This document shows positions 1-6,593 of a stretch of 11,847 nt of DNA, piece after piece. A model generated the notes under the pieces. It searched no databases. It was not told where the DNA came from and worked only from the letters and a program-made list of their open reading frames with translations. The DNA is taken from NCBI GenBank assembly GCA_945906975.1, contig CAMDRY010000058.1:1-11847 (forward strand), given 5' to 3'. Position 1 is the stretch's first letter, and each line of letters opens with the position of its first letter. This stretch comes from Bordetella parapertussis (GTDB lineage Bacteria; Pseudomonadota; Gammaproteobacteria; Burkholderiales; SG8-39). A program made the position numbers and the translations under genes.

Positions 1-20
1 CGGTGATCGTGACAGTAGGT

Positions 21-68
21 GCAATTCGCATGTCTGTAGCCCCCTCATACTACAGACATCGCAATCGC
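21..68. repeat. Imperfect inverted repeat with perfect 10-bp core, unknown role
   Basis: Bases 30-39 (ATGTCTGTAG) and 50-59 (CTACAGACAT) are perfect reverse complements around a 10-base C-rich loop. The pairing continues outward with mismatches, so that 15 of 19 positions match between 21-39 and 50-68. Neither strand shows a run of T after the hairpin, so it is not a standard intrinsic terminator. It lies about 90 bases past the stop of the last gene of the left operon, in a stretch (1-110) that is more AT-rich than the rest of the window. It could be a transcript-end hairpin, a dispersed repeat or a regulator site; the sequence alone does not decide. Confidence 0.6.
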
Positions 69-156
69 AGTTAAGTTTCATCATATTAGACGCACTACAC
101 TAGGCTCCAGCCACCCATGCCGCAGTGTTCACACGGCGATGTGGCAGCCGCCGGTA

Positions 157-561
157 TCAGCGTGAGCGCACGGTCTGTACCGGGCTGAGCGTCACATAGG
201 CGTCGGCTTGCGCGACATGGTTGCGCTCCACCCTGCCGGCCTTGACCGAGACCACGCACTGGCGGGAGCTGAAAAAAAGCCCCTTGAAGACGATGGCGAA
301 CTGCAGGAACTCCTGACGCCGCGCGCCCTCGGGCGCCGTGGTGAGCATGCGCCCGGGGTCGCCGCGAATCCTGAGCAGGCCGGGCTTGCCCGGCAAGTCG
401 CCGACCAGGGCGTTCACCTGGGCGCCGTCCAGTCCGGGGCGGAACAACGCGCAAAGTGCAGTCGCGCGCGATGAGGCGAGCAGGTGATCGGCGCCGACCA
501 GTAGCAACAGCGCCAGGGCCAGTGCAAGTACCGAGGTCGAGGCCTTGCGGTTTCGCGTCAT
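157..561 (-). CDS. Small unrecognised protein with N-terminal membrane segment
   Basis: This is a 134-residue protein of unknown function. Residues 1-7 are basic (Arg3, Arg5, Lys6) and are followed by a hydrophobic, Leu/Ala-rich segment at about 8-29, so it is either exported or held in the inner membrane with its C-terminal part in the periplasm. There is no lipobox cysteine right after the segment. The remainder has two cysteines (one near residue 37, one in an R-Q-C-V-V-S-V stretch near residue 100). A G-x-x-x-x-Q-V-x-x-L-V-G pattern near residues 43-54 faintly recalls SmpA/BamE-like small envelope proteins, but this is too weak for assignment. It starts 16 bases after the stop of the HugZ-like gene, same strand, so it is probably the last gene of that operon. 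The start at 561 is the first ATG and gives a sensible signal sequence. Confidence 0.6.
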   Translation of the reverse strand: MTRNRKASTSVLALALALLLLVGADHLLASSRATALCALFRPGLDGAQVNALVGDLPGKPGLLRIRGDPGRMLTTAPEGARRQEFLQFAIVFKGLFFSSRQCVVSVKAGRVERNHVAQADAYVTLSPVQTVRSR

Positions 562-577
562 GCGGCAGCCTGTATGT

Positions 578-1063
578 TCAGCTCCCGCCCCCGAGGATCA
601 GCGCGAGTGCCGCGGGCGCAGGGCTGAAGGCCTTGCCGTATCCGGCGACAAAGCGCAGTGACACCGGCCGAATGACGAAGAGCGAAAAATCTGCCAGCTC
701 GAACATCTGCGCGGCATCTGCAAAACGGGCGAGATAGCAGGCGCGGGCGCTGGCGTAATCGTCGCCATCGCGAGGCAGAGGCAGCGCATCGCCCTGCACG
801 CTGAGGCGCGGCAGGGCTTGCGGCGCAATGTCCCCGCCTTCGGGGGCGGTGATAAGCAGGCTCACGCGCGGCTGGGCGAGCATGTCGCGGGTGTGTGACG
901 CGAGGGCGCTGACATGAATCAGGAAGTGCCGCTCGTTGCCATAGAGTGCGTACGGCACCATAGAAACAAAGGGCTCGTTCGAATGCAGCGTGCCAAGGGC
1001 GGCAACGCTGCGCCTGAGCACCAGTTCACGCAGCGTGCGCGTCAGCCCGGCGTCAAGGGCCAT
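578..1063 (-). CDS. HugZ-like / pyridoxamine-phosphate-oxidase-fold protein
   Basis: This is a 161-residue protein of the split-barrel FMN/heme-binding superfamily. The order of conserved stretches matches HugZ-type proteins: a helix with L-x-T-L-H at about 23-27, then V-S-M-V-P-Y (33-38), a strand ending in L-I-H-V-S-A-L-A-S-H-T-R (48-59), S-L-L-I, L-S-V-Q-G-D-A (87-93), and the closing F-E-L-A-D-F (121-126) with R-F-V-A-G-Y-G-K-A-F (137-146). Relatives bind FMN or heme and act in heme use or redox handling; substrate and ligand here are not readable. The frame stays open up to 1246, but the ATG at 1063 is chosen because homology begins there and everything upstream is shadow of the SEC-C gene. 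It overlaps that gene by 11 bases, which suggests translational coupling. It is cytoplasmic, with no signal sequence. Confidence 0.83.
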   Translation of the reverse strand: MALDAGLTRTLRELVLRRSVAALGTLHSNEPFVSMVPYALYGNERHFLIHVSALASHTRDMLAQPRVSLLITAPEGGDIAPQALPRLSVQGDALPLPRDGDDYASARACYLARFADAAQMFELADFSLFVIRPVSLRFVAGYGKAFSPAPAALALILGGGS

Positions 1064-1472
1064 GGTTAGACTCGCGGTTGGTTTGTTGCTGGTCGCCGTC
1101 GACATAAAACCATATGCCGTTCTCGCGCACGAACCGGCTGGTCTCGTGCAGGCGATGGGCACGGCCGCCGACTTTGTGACGGGCGACGAACTCGACCAAG
1201 GCACGATCGGGGTCAAGCGCATCGGAGGCGTGGCGCCTGACCTCAAGCCCCAGCCACTTGCCGGGGGGCATTGCGGCCAGCCCGAGGCTCGCCGGGCGCG
1301 TGCCCGCCTGCCAGGTGGCGAGCAGGTAATCCTCGCGGCCCAGGGTGTAGGCGGTGTAGCGCGAACGCATTAATTGCTCGGCTGTGGCCGCCTTGTTGCC
1401 GCCATCGAGCAAGCGGCCGCAGCAGGCGGCGTAGGCGAGGGTACTGCCGCAGGGGCAGGCAGCAATGCTCAT
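1053..1472 (-). CDS. YchJ-family SEC-C motif protein
   Basis: This is a 139-residue protein of the YchJ (UPF0225) family. The N-terminus carries a SEC-C-type zinc motif, C-x-C-x8-C-C, at Cys6, Cys8, Cys17 and Cys18. The family signature L-M-R-S-R-Y-T-A-Y follows at about 34-42. The central part (to about residue 125) should form the NTF2-like domain, with W-L-G-L-E-V and the F-V-R-E-N-G-I-W-F-Y strand pair visible. E. coli YchJ ends in a second cysteine motif. Here the protein is shorter and its tail is polar (Gln/Asn-rich) without cysteines, so it has one zinc site. The molecular function of the family is not established; SEC-C motifs occur in SecA and in proteins that bind partners through zinc. 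It is probably the first gene of a three-gene operon with the HugZ-like and small membrane proteins. No strong Shine-Dalgarno precedes the ATG. Confidence 0.88.
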   Translation of the reverse strand: MSIAACPCGSTLAYAACCGRLLDGGNKAATAEQLMRSRYTAYTLGREDYLLATWQAGTRPASLGLAAMPPGKWLGLEVRRHASDALDPDRALVEFVARHKVGGRAHRLHETSRFVRENGIWFYVDGDQQQTNRESNHGP

Positions 1473-1504
1473 CGTGCGCGGGATGTGCGGTTAAGCATGA
1501 CAGG

Positions 1505-1534
1505 ATAGTAGTCGAGGTGCGGCGTGGGCCGCAA
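1505..1534 (-). promoter_or_regulatory. Possible sigma70-type promoter before the YchJ-type gene
   Basis: On the minus strand TTGCGG (1534-1529) and TACTAT (1510-1505) are separated by 18 bases. This would place transcription start near 1498, about 25 bases before the ATG at 1472. The -35 box matches only partly and there is no extended -10. The location, in a gap downstream of a strong terminator, argues that some promoter must lie here. The exact assignment is a guess from sequence. Confidence 0.3.
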
Positions 1535-1569
1535 ATGCGCCGACGGCCGCGCCAACATTCCCGGTAGAT

Positions 1570-1608
1570 ATGGCTGGAAAGCCAAGCCTGGAGCGGATTT
1601 CCAGCCAT
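1570..1608. repeat. Perfect 11-bp inverted repeat with 17-base spacer
   Basis: ATGGCTGGAAA at 1570-1580 and TTTCCAGCCAT at 1598-1608 are exact reverse complements, 17 bases apart. It sits between the end of the 66-codon membrane ORF and the candidate promoter of the YchJ-type operon. On the minus-strand transcript a second, smaller hairpin (TGGCT-TTCC-AGCCA) can form using the 3' arm and would exclude the large one. No T run follows on either strand. It may be a terminator of Rho-assisted type, an operator-like site or a remnant of a mobile repeat. Confidence 0.65.
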
Positions 1609-1630
1609 CAACCCGGCTCAGCGCTACAGA

Positions 1631-1831
1631 TTATTTTCCGACAAAGGCCTGCTGCAGGCCGGCGCCGGAGAAGGCCCGGGGCAGCCTGCCCTCGGTGGCG
1701 TAGATATACAGCGCGCTGAGAACGATGGCGTTGAGGGCGCTCCCCACCAGCGCGGAGAGCAGGACGATGGACGCCATCAAGGCCAATCCGACCACAACGA
1801 CGAACCAACCGCCGCCGGGCATGGTCGGCAC
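1631..1831 (-). CDS. Small membrane ORF, probable C-terminal remnant of a DUF6159-type protein
   Basis: This 66-residue ORF starts with GTG at 1831 (an in-frame ATG lies at 1822) and ends with TAA. Residues 9-45 are strongly hydrophobic and fit one or two membrane segments. The C-terminal part, A-L-Y-I-Y-A-T-E-G-R-L-P followed by L-Q-Q-A-F, closely resembles the last residues of DUF6159 membrane proteins, which are usually several times longer (recalled, not searched). The rest of such a protein cannot lie upstream, because the acnA terminator is 29 bases before the GTG and the acnA stop 38 bases before that. It is therefore either a decayed remnant or a minimal stand-alone membrane peptide. 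Upstream there is only a weak AGG-type ribosome site and no clear promoter, so expression is doubtful. Confidence 0.45.
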   Translation of the reverse strand: MPTMPGGGWFVVVVGLALMASIVLLSALVGSALNAIVLSALYIYATEGRLPRAFSGAGLQQAFVGK

Positions 1832-1860
1832 GCGACCTGGTCTGCCGGGAATGGCAGGCG

Positions 1861-1891
1861 AAAAAAAGGCCGGGCTCTATGGAGCCCGGCC
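1861..1891 (-). terminator. Strong intrinsic terminator of acnA
   Basis: GGCCGGGCTC (1868-1877) and GAGCCCGGCC (1882-1891) form a perfect 10-bp GC-rich stem with a 4-base loop. On the minus strand it is directly followed by seven Ts (complement of 1861-1867). It lies 38 bases past the acnA stop codon. Confidence 0.95.
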
Positions 1892-1929
1892 TTGCTGGTC
1901 TTACGGGTATTGCTGTTCTTGCGTCGTGC

Positions 1930-4656
1930 TCAGGCCGCCTTACTGACCGAAGCTTCCGGCTTGTTGAGCAACTCACGCAGCACGAAGGGCAGGATGCCGC
2001 CGTGGCGGTAGTAGTCGACTTCGATTGGCGTGTCGATGCGCAGCTTGACCACAACCTCGCGTACGCTGCCGTTCTTGGATGTGATGACCAGTGTCACGTC
2101 CTGTTGCGGTTTGATGTCGCCGTCGATGCCGCGCACCTCGACCAGTTCCTCTCCGGTGAGGGCGAGGGTGTCGACCGAGTCGCTGCCCTTGAACTGGCAG
2201 GGCAATACGCCCATGCCGATCAGGTTGGAGCGGTGGATGCGCTCGAAGCTGCGTGCGATGACGCATTTCACGCCGAGCAGCATGGTGCCCTTGGCCGCCC
2301 AGTCCCGCGATGAACCGGTGCCGTATTCTTCGCCGCCGAATACCACGGTTGGAACCTTGTCGGCCATGTACTTCATCGCCGCGTCATAGATGGGCATCTG
2401 CTCGCCCGAGGGTTGGTGGATGGTGAGTCCGCCCTCGACGCGTGAGCCGTCGGCCTTGGCCGGCAGCATCAGGTTCTTGACGCGCACGTTGGCGAAGGTG
2501 CCGCGCATCATTATCTCGTGGTTGCCGCGGCGGGCGCCGTAGCTGTTGAAGTCCGACACCGAGACGTCGTTCTCCTGCAGGTAGATACCGGCGGGCGAAG
2601 TGGGCTTGATCGAACCGGCCGGGCTGATGTGGTCGGTGGTGATCGAGTCGCCAAACACGCCAAGCACGCGCGCGTTGCGAATGCCCGTGGTCGGCTTCGG
2701 TTCCATGCCAAAGCCTTCGAAGAAGGGCGGTTCGGCGATGTAGGTTGAGGCGGGCCAGTTGTAGACCTGGCCCGAAACGGCCGGTACGGTCTTCCACATC
2801 GGGTTGGTGTTGGCGAGGTCGCTGTAGAGTCTGCGGAAGGTGGCCGGGTCCATGGCGAACTTCATGCATGCCTGGATTTCCTTGTTGGTCGGCCAGATGT
2901 CGCCGATCCACACGTCCTTGCCGTTTGTTCCCTTGCCCACCGGTTCGGTCATCAGGTCGACCAGCATGTTGCCGGCGATGGCGTAGGCGACCACCAGCGG
3001 GGGCGAGGCGAGGAAGGCTGCGCGCAGGTTGGGGTGGATGCGGGCCTCAAAGTTGCGGTTGCCCGAGAGCACGGCCGCGGCGACGAGGTCATTTTGCACA
3101 ATGGTTTCTTCGATTGTCTCGGGCAGCGGGCCGGCATTGCCTATGCAAGTGGTGCAACCGTAGGCAGAGACATAGAAGCCGAGTTTCTCGAGGTAGGGCA
3201 GCAGGCCCGCCTTCTCAAGATATTCGGTCACCACGCGCGATCCGGGGGCGAGCGAGGTCTTGACGTGCTTTTTCACCGTCAGGCCGTGCTCGACGGCTTT
3301 TTTTGCCAGCAGTCCGGCAGCCAGCAGCACGCTCGGGTTTGATGTGTTGGTGCAAGAAGTGATGGCGGCGATCAGCACGTCACCCGAACCAACATCGATG
3401 CCATCGCGCGTCTTGAAGCGCTTTTTCAGGTCTTCGGGTTTTTTCGAGTAACCGTTGTCCGAGGGCGGGCTGGAGAATACCTCGGTAAAGCGGCTCTTGA
3501 CCTTGCCGATATCAATGCGGTCTTGCGGACGCTTGGGGCCGGCGAGCGAGGGCACGACCTTGGCGAGATCGAGTTCGACCACCTGGCTGTAGTCGATGTC
3601 GCCTTTTTTGGGTGTGCCATACAGGCCTTGCGCCTTGAAATAGGACTTGAAGGCGTCAATCTCCTCCTTGGTGCGGCCGGTGCCCTCGAAGTAATCAATG
3701 GTGTTGTCATCGACGCCGAAAAAGCCCATGGTTGCGCCGTAGTCGGGCGCCATATTGGCGATGGTGGCGCGGTCTGGAACGGACAGGCTCTCGGTGCCTT
3801 CGCCGAAGAACTCGACGAACTTGCCCACGACCTTGGTCTTGCGCATGAGTTCGGTCACGGCCAGCACGAGGTCGGTGGCGGTGACGCCGCCGATCAGCGC
3901 GCCCTTGAGGTGGACGCCGACCACGTCGGGAGTAAGGAAGTAGTTGGGCTGGCCCAGCATGCCGGCCTCGGCCTCGATGCCGCCCACACCCCAGCCGACC
4001 ACGCCGATGCCGTTGATCATGGTGGTATGGCTGTCGGTGCCGACGAGCGAGTCGGGATAGAAAACGCCGTCTTTCTTATGCACGCCGCGCGCAAGGTATT
4101 CGAGGTTGACCTGGTGCACGATGCCGATGCCCGGGGGCACGACCTTGAAGGTTTCGAAAGCCTGCATGGCCCACTTCATGAACGTGTAGCGCTCGGTGTT
4201 GCGCTTGAACTCAAGCTTGGTGTTGAGGTCGAGCGCGTTCTTGCTACCGTAATTGTCTATCTGTACGGAGTGGTCGACCACCAGGTCCACCGGTGCGAGA
4301 GGCTCGACTACCTTGGGGTTTTTGCCCAGGCGGTCGGCGGTGCTGCGCATGGCGGCGAGGTCCGCAAGCACCGGAATGCCGGTCAGGTCTTGCAGCACGA
4401 TACGCGCGAGCACGAAGGGGATTTCCTCGGTGCGCGGAGCGTTGGGTTTCCAGTTGGCAACCTGGCGGATATTCGATTCGTTGACTTTCTTGCCGTCGCA
4501 ATTGCGCAGTACCGACTCGAGCACGATGCGCATCGAAACGGGCAGGCGCGAGATTTTGACACCGAGGGCTTTTTCCAGCACCGGCAGTGAATAGAATTTG
4601 CCGGTCTTGCCCGAGGCCATCTTGAATTCTTGCAGCGTATTGAAGGGGTTGTTCAT
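1930..4656 (-). CDS. acnA: Aconitate hydratase A (aconitase)
   Basis: Aconitase A (908 residues) interconverts citrate and isocitrate through cis-aconitate in the TCA cycle, using a [4Fe-4S] cluster. Cluster ligands are visible at Cys435 (in T-S-C-T-N-T) and Cys501/Cys504 (in G-C-T-T-C-I-G-N), the same spacing as in AcnA-type enzymes. Other landmarks are V-D-H-S-V-Q near 127, G-T-D-S-H-T-T-M near 206, the swivel-domain [14 protein letters not shown] (669-682) and the substrate-binding [10 protein letters not shown] (781-790). N-terminus, length and linker fit AcnA, not the shorter AcnD of other methylcitrate operons. AcnA-type enzymes can also hydrate 2-methyl-cis-aconitate, so with PrpD next door it may serve both cycles. 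The ATG is preceded by a good Shine-Dalgarno (CAGGAG, 4668-4663) at 6-base spacing. It lies 126 bases downstream of prpD, behind a probable terminator, so it may have its own promoter. Confidence 0.97.
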   Translation of the reverse strand: MNNPFNTLQEFKMASGKTGKFYSLPVLEKALGVKISRLPVSMRIVLESVLRNCDGKKVNESNIRQVANWKPNAPRTEEIPFVLARIVLQDLTGIPVLADLAAMRSTADRLGKNPKVVEPLAPVDLVVDHSVQIDNYGSKNALDLNTKLEFKRNTERYTFMKWAMQAFETFKVVPPGIGIVHQVNLEYLARGVHKKDGVFYPDSLVGTDSHTTMINGIGVVGWGVGGIEAEAGMLGQPNYFLTPDVVGVHLKGALIGGVTATDLVLAVTELMRKTKVVGKFVEFFGEGTESLSVPDRATIANMAPDYGATMGFFGVDDNTIDYFEGTGRTKEEIDAFKSYFKAQGLYGTPKKGDIDYSQVVELDLAKVVPSLAGPKRPQDRIDIGKVKSRFTEVFSSPPSDNGYSKKPEDLKKRFKTRDGIDVGSGDVLIAAITSCTNTSNPSVLLAAGLLAKKAVEHGLTVKKHVKTSLAPGSRVVTEYLEKAGLLPYLEKLGFYVSAYGCTTCIGNAGPLPETIEETIVQNDLVAAAVLSGNRNFEARIHPNLRAAFLASPPLVVAYAIAGNMLVDLMTEPVGKGTNGKDVWIGDIWPTNKEIQACMKFAMDPATFRRLYSDLANTNPMWKTVPAVSGQVYNWPASTYIAEPPFFEGFGMEPKPTTGIRNARVLGVFGDSITTDHISPAGSIKPTSPAGIYLQENDVSVSDFNSYGARRGNHEIMMRGTFANVRVKNLMLPAKADGSRVEGGLTIHQPSGEQMPIYDAAMKYMADKVPTVVFGGEEYGTGSSRDWAAKGTMLLGVKCVIARSFERIHRSNLIGMGVLPCQFKGSDSVDTLALTGEELVEVRGIDGDIKPQQDVTLVITSKNGSVREVVVKLRIDTPIEVDYYRHGGILPFVLRELLNKPEASVSKAA

Positions 4657-4674
4657 GCTTTGCTCCTGATGGAT

Positions 4675-4703
4675 TCGCCCGCGATGGGGGATGGCGCGGG
4701 CGA
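4675..4703 (-). promoter_or_regulatory. acnA leader hairpin, with a possible -10 box just upstream
   Basis: TCGCCCGCG (4675-4683) and CGCGGGCGA (4695-4703) are exact reverse complements with an 11-base spacer. The hairpin in the acnA mRNA would end six bases before the Shine-Dalgarno at 4668-4663. Upstream of it on the minus strand is TAAAAT (4716-4711), a fair -10 box; a start about seven bases on would put the hairpin at the extreme 5' end of the transcript. No good -35 box is present at 16-18 base spacing, so the promoter part is weak. The hairpin could stabilise the mRNA or modulate access to the ribosome site. Confidence 0.45.
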
Positions 4704-4726
4704 GGTCGCTATTTTAGTGAAATCCG

Positions 4727-4754
4727 CAAAATCGCGCCGCCCTGACGGCGCGAT
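4727..4754 (-). terminator. Probable intrinsic terminator or attenuator between prpD and acnA
   Basis: ATCGCGCCG (4731-4739) and CGGCGCGAT (4746-4754) form a perfect 9-bp stem with a 6-base loop. On the minus strand the stem runs into TTTT (complement of 4728-4731). It starts 29 bases past the prpD stop. The T run is short, so termination may be partial and acnA could receive read-through from the upstream operon. Flanking TTGCGG and CCGCAA can pair around it and lengthen the stem imperfectly. Confidence 0.65.
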
Positions 4755-4782
4755 CGGCTTGCGGCTGGATTATGCCGGCCGC

Positions 4783-6234
4783 TCAGATGACGAAGAGGTC
4801 GACGAACTCGTTCACCGGCATGGCTTCGAGCTTGGCCTGGTTCTGGCACAGTACGAGGATGGCTTTTTGCTGCTTGACCGGGAAGCGGCGCGCCAGGTTG
4901 GTCGCGAACTTCGCCTCGAGCACCGGGATACCTTCCTTGCGGCGGCGACGGTGGCCGATGGGATACTCGCACACCACTTCCTTGAGTTTTTTGCCGTCCT
5001 TGAATTCCACGGTAAGTGCGTTGGCGATGGAGCGTTTTGCCGGGTCGTGGTAGTCCTTGGTGAACAGCTTGTCTTCCACGCAGACCATCTTGTCGCGCAG
5101 CACGTCGATGCGCTTGTCTGAGGCGATGTTGTCCTCGTAGTCCGAAGCGGTGAGGCGGCCGTGGATCAGCGGCACCGCCACCATGTACTGGATGCAGTGG
5201 TCGCGGTCGGCCGGATTATTGAGCGGACCCTTCTTGTCGATGATGCGGATGGCGGCCTCATGGGTGCGGATGGTGATCTTCTTGATGTCATCGACCGAAC
5301 GACCGAGTTTCTTGAGCTCGGCGTGCAGTGTCATGGCGCACTCGACCGCTGTCTGCGAGTGGAATTCGGCCGGAAAGGAGATCTTGAACAGCACGTTTTC
5401 CATGACGTAAGAGCCGTAGGGGCGCTGGAATTTGAATTCCTGGCCCTTGAACAACACGTCGTAAAAGCCCCAGCCCTTTGCGCTGAGCACGGAGGGGTAG
5501 CCCATCTCACCGGTCTTGGCGATAAGGGCGAGGCGCACGGCACGGCTGGTGGCATCGCCCGCCGCCCAGGACTTGCGCGAGCCGGTGTTGGGCGAGTGGC
5601 GGTAGGTGCGCAGGCTTTGGCCGTCCACCCAGGCGAGCGACAGCGCATTGATGACTTCGTCGTAAGACAGGCCCAGCATGTCGGACACCACGGCGGTTGA
5701 TGCCACCTTGACCAGCACCACATGGTCGAGGCCGACCTTGTTGAAGCTGTTCTCAAGCGCGAGGCAGCCCTGGATCTCGTGCGCCTTGATCATGCCGGTG
5801 AGCACATCCTTCATGAGCAGCGGTTTTTTGCCGGCGGCGACGGCGTTGCGCGACAGCCAGTCGGCCATGGCGAGGATGCCGCCAAGGTTGTCCGACGGGT
5901 GGCCCCATTCTGCGGCAAGCCAGGTGTCGTTGAAGTCGAGCCAGCGGATCATGGTGCCGATGTTGAAGGCGGCCTGCACCGGATCGAGCTGAAACTGGGT
6001 GCCCGGCACCTTGGCGCCGTTGGGGACCACGGTGCCCGGCACGATAGGCCCCATCAGCTTGGTGCAGGCCGGGTATTCAAGCGCCTCGAAGCCGCAACCG
6101 AGCGTGTCCATCAGGCAAAGGCGGGCGGTGTTGTAGGCCTCCTTGCTACTGATCTTGGCTTTGGTGGCGTAGTTGGCGATGTCCACCAGCACCTTGTCGG
6201 ATTTGGGGCGGACGTTGGAGATGTGTGCGCTCAT
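4783..6234 (-). CDS. prpD: 2-methylcitrate dehydratase (MmgE/PrpD family)
   Basis: This 483-residue protein has the full length of PrpD, which dehydrates 2-methylcitrate to 2-methyl-cis-aconitate in the methylcitrate cycle without an iron-sulfur cluster. Family landmarks are L-D-F-N-D-T-W at 99-105, [10 protein letters not shown] at 109-118, the long conserved [17 protein letters not shown] at 212-228, [12 protein letters not shown] near 246-257, and F-P-A-E-F-H-S-Q near 287-294. Some PrpD enzymes also have weak aconitase activity. The ATG at 6234 is preceded by a modest AAGG ribosome site. It is the last gene of the mdh-mch-prp set and is followed by a hairpin. Many betaproteobacteria use AcnD plus PrpF for this step; here neither is present and PrpD takes the role. 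It is cytoplasmic. Confidence 0.95.
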   Translation of the reverse strand: MSAHISNVRPKSDKVLVDIANYATKAKISSKEAYNTARLCLMDTLGCGFEALEYPACTKLMGPIVPGTVVPNGAKVPGTQFQLDPVQAAFNIGTMIRWLDFNDTWLAAEWGHPSDNLGGILAMADWLSRNAVAAGKKPLLMKDVLTGMIKAHEIQGCLALENSFNKVGLDHVVLVKVASTAVVSDMLGLSYDEVINALSLAWVDGQSLRTYRHSPNTGSRKSWAAGDATSRAVRLALIAKTGEMGYPSVLSAKGWGFYDVLFKGQEFKFQRPYGSYVMENVLFKISFPAEFHSQTAVECAMTLHAELKKLGRSVDDIKKITIRTHEAAIRIIDKKGPLNNPADRDHCIQYMVAVPLIHGRLTASDYEDNIASDKRIDVLRDKMVCVEDKLFTKDYHDPAKRSIANALTVEFKDGKKLKEVVCEYPIGHRRRRKEGIPVLEAKFATNLARRFPVKQQKAILVLCQNQAKLEAMPVNEFVDLFVI

Positions 6235-6260
6235 GCGGGTTACCTTGCTGTTGTTTATGG

Positions 6261-6296
6261 GTGAAGGAGTGAAGGAGTGAAAAGTGAAAGGTGATG
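6261..6296. repeat. Short degenerate tandem repeat in the prpD leader
   Basis: Two exact copies of GTGAAGGA (6261-6268, 6269-6276) are followed by the shorter relatives GTGAAAA, GTGAAAG and GTGATG to 6296. On the transcribed strand this reads as repeated TTCACTC-like units. It lies in the 66-base gap between the 86-codon gene and prpD, and is the longest gap within the operon. Slippage could vary the copy number and so the distance between the two genes; it may also be a dispersed repeat family of this lineage. Confidence 0.7.
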
Positions 6297-6300
6297 CGGG

Positions 6301-6561
6301 TCAGTGTGCGGGGTAGCTCAGGGTGAGGTGGTCTTCGCGGCGGCTGGAAATGTTGACTTCGGCGCGGCTGATCGGACGCAGTTGCGCCAGGGCCTGCACG
6401 ACGGCGGTGCGTTCCACCAGAAGTGCATTGAAGTCCGCATCGCAGGCCGCCACGGGCCGTGCGTAGTGCTGCAGTTCGTCGCACAGCAGCAGGCGGCGCG
6501 CTTCCAGCAGTTCGACGCACTGTTGCAGCGTGGCGGCTTGCGGGCGGGTTGCGGTGGCCAT
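6301..6561 (-). CDS. Unrecognised 86-residue helical protein between prpC and prpD
   Basis: I do not recognise this protein. It has no signal sequence and no membrane segment. Residues about 11-63 are rich in Leu, Ala, Glu and Arg with a heptad-like spacing of hydrophobic residues, broken at R-P-V-A (35-38), so a two-helix hairpin or short coiled coil is likely. Residues 64-86 are polar and end in a possible strand (H-L-T-L-S-Y). Two cysteines lie in the helices (positions 15 and 27). Support for a real gene comes from a strong Shine-Dalgarno, AGAGGAG (complement of 6568-6574), six bases before the ATG, and from its place on the same strand 32 bases after prpC and 66 bases before prpD. A role tied to methylcitrate metabolism, for example a small partner of PrpC or PrpD, is suggested by position only. 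Confidence 0.7.
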   Translation of the reverse strand: MATATRPQAATLQQCVELLEARRLLLCDELQHYARPVAACDADFNALLVERTAVVQALAQLRPISRAEVNISSRREDHLTLSYPAH

Positions 6562-6593
6562 GGCGGACTCCTCTGTGAAGGCTTGCGTGGTGC

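Noticed and set aside
21..68. Intrinsic terminator
   Set aside because: No T run follows the stem on either strand.
1064..1246. N-terminal extension of the HugZ-like gene to an ATG at 1246
   Set aside because: The added 61 residues lie within the YchJ-type gene in another frame and show no similarity to the family; homology begins at the ATG at 1063.
3523..4590. Long plus-strand open frame (355 codons) opposite acnA
   Set aside because: It is antisense to a region with full aconitase motifs. Its His/Asp/Val-rich composition is the usual by-product of high-GC codon bias on the other strand, and no known domain is visible.
1930..4656. AcnD (iron-sulfur 2-methylcitrate dehydratase) as identity of the aconitase
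   Set aside because: The N-terminus, the 908-residue length and the linker fit AcnA, and a prpD is present to do the AcnD job.
6261..6296. CRISPR array or iteron origin
   Set aside because: The units are 6-8 bases, directly adjacent and without spacers; there is no replication or cas gene nearby.
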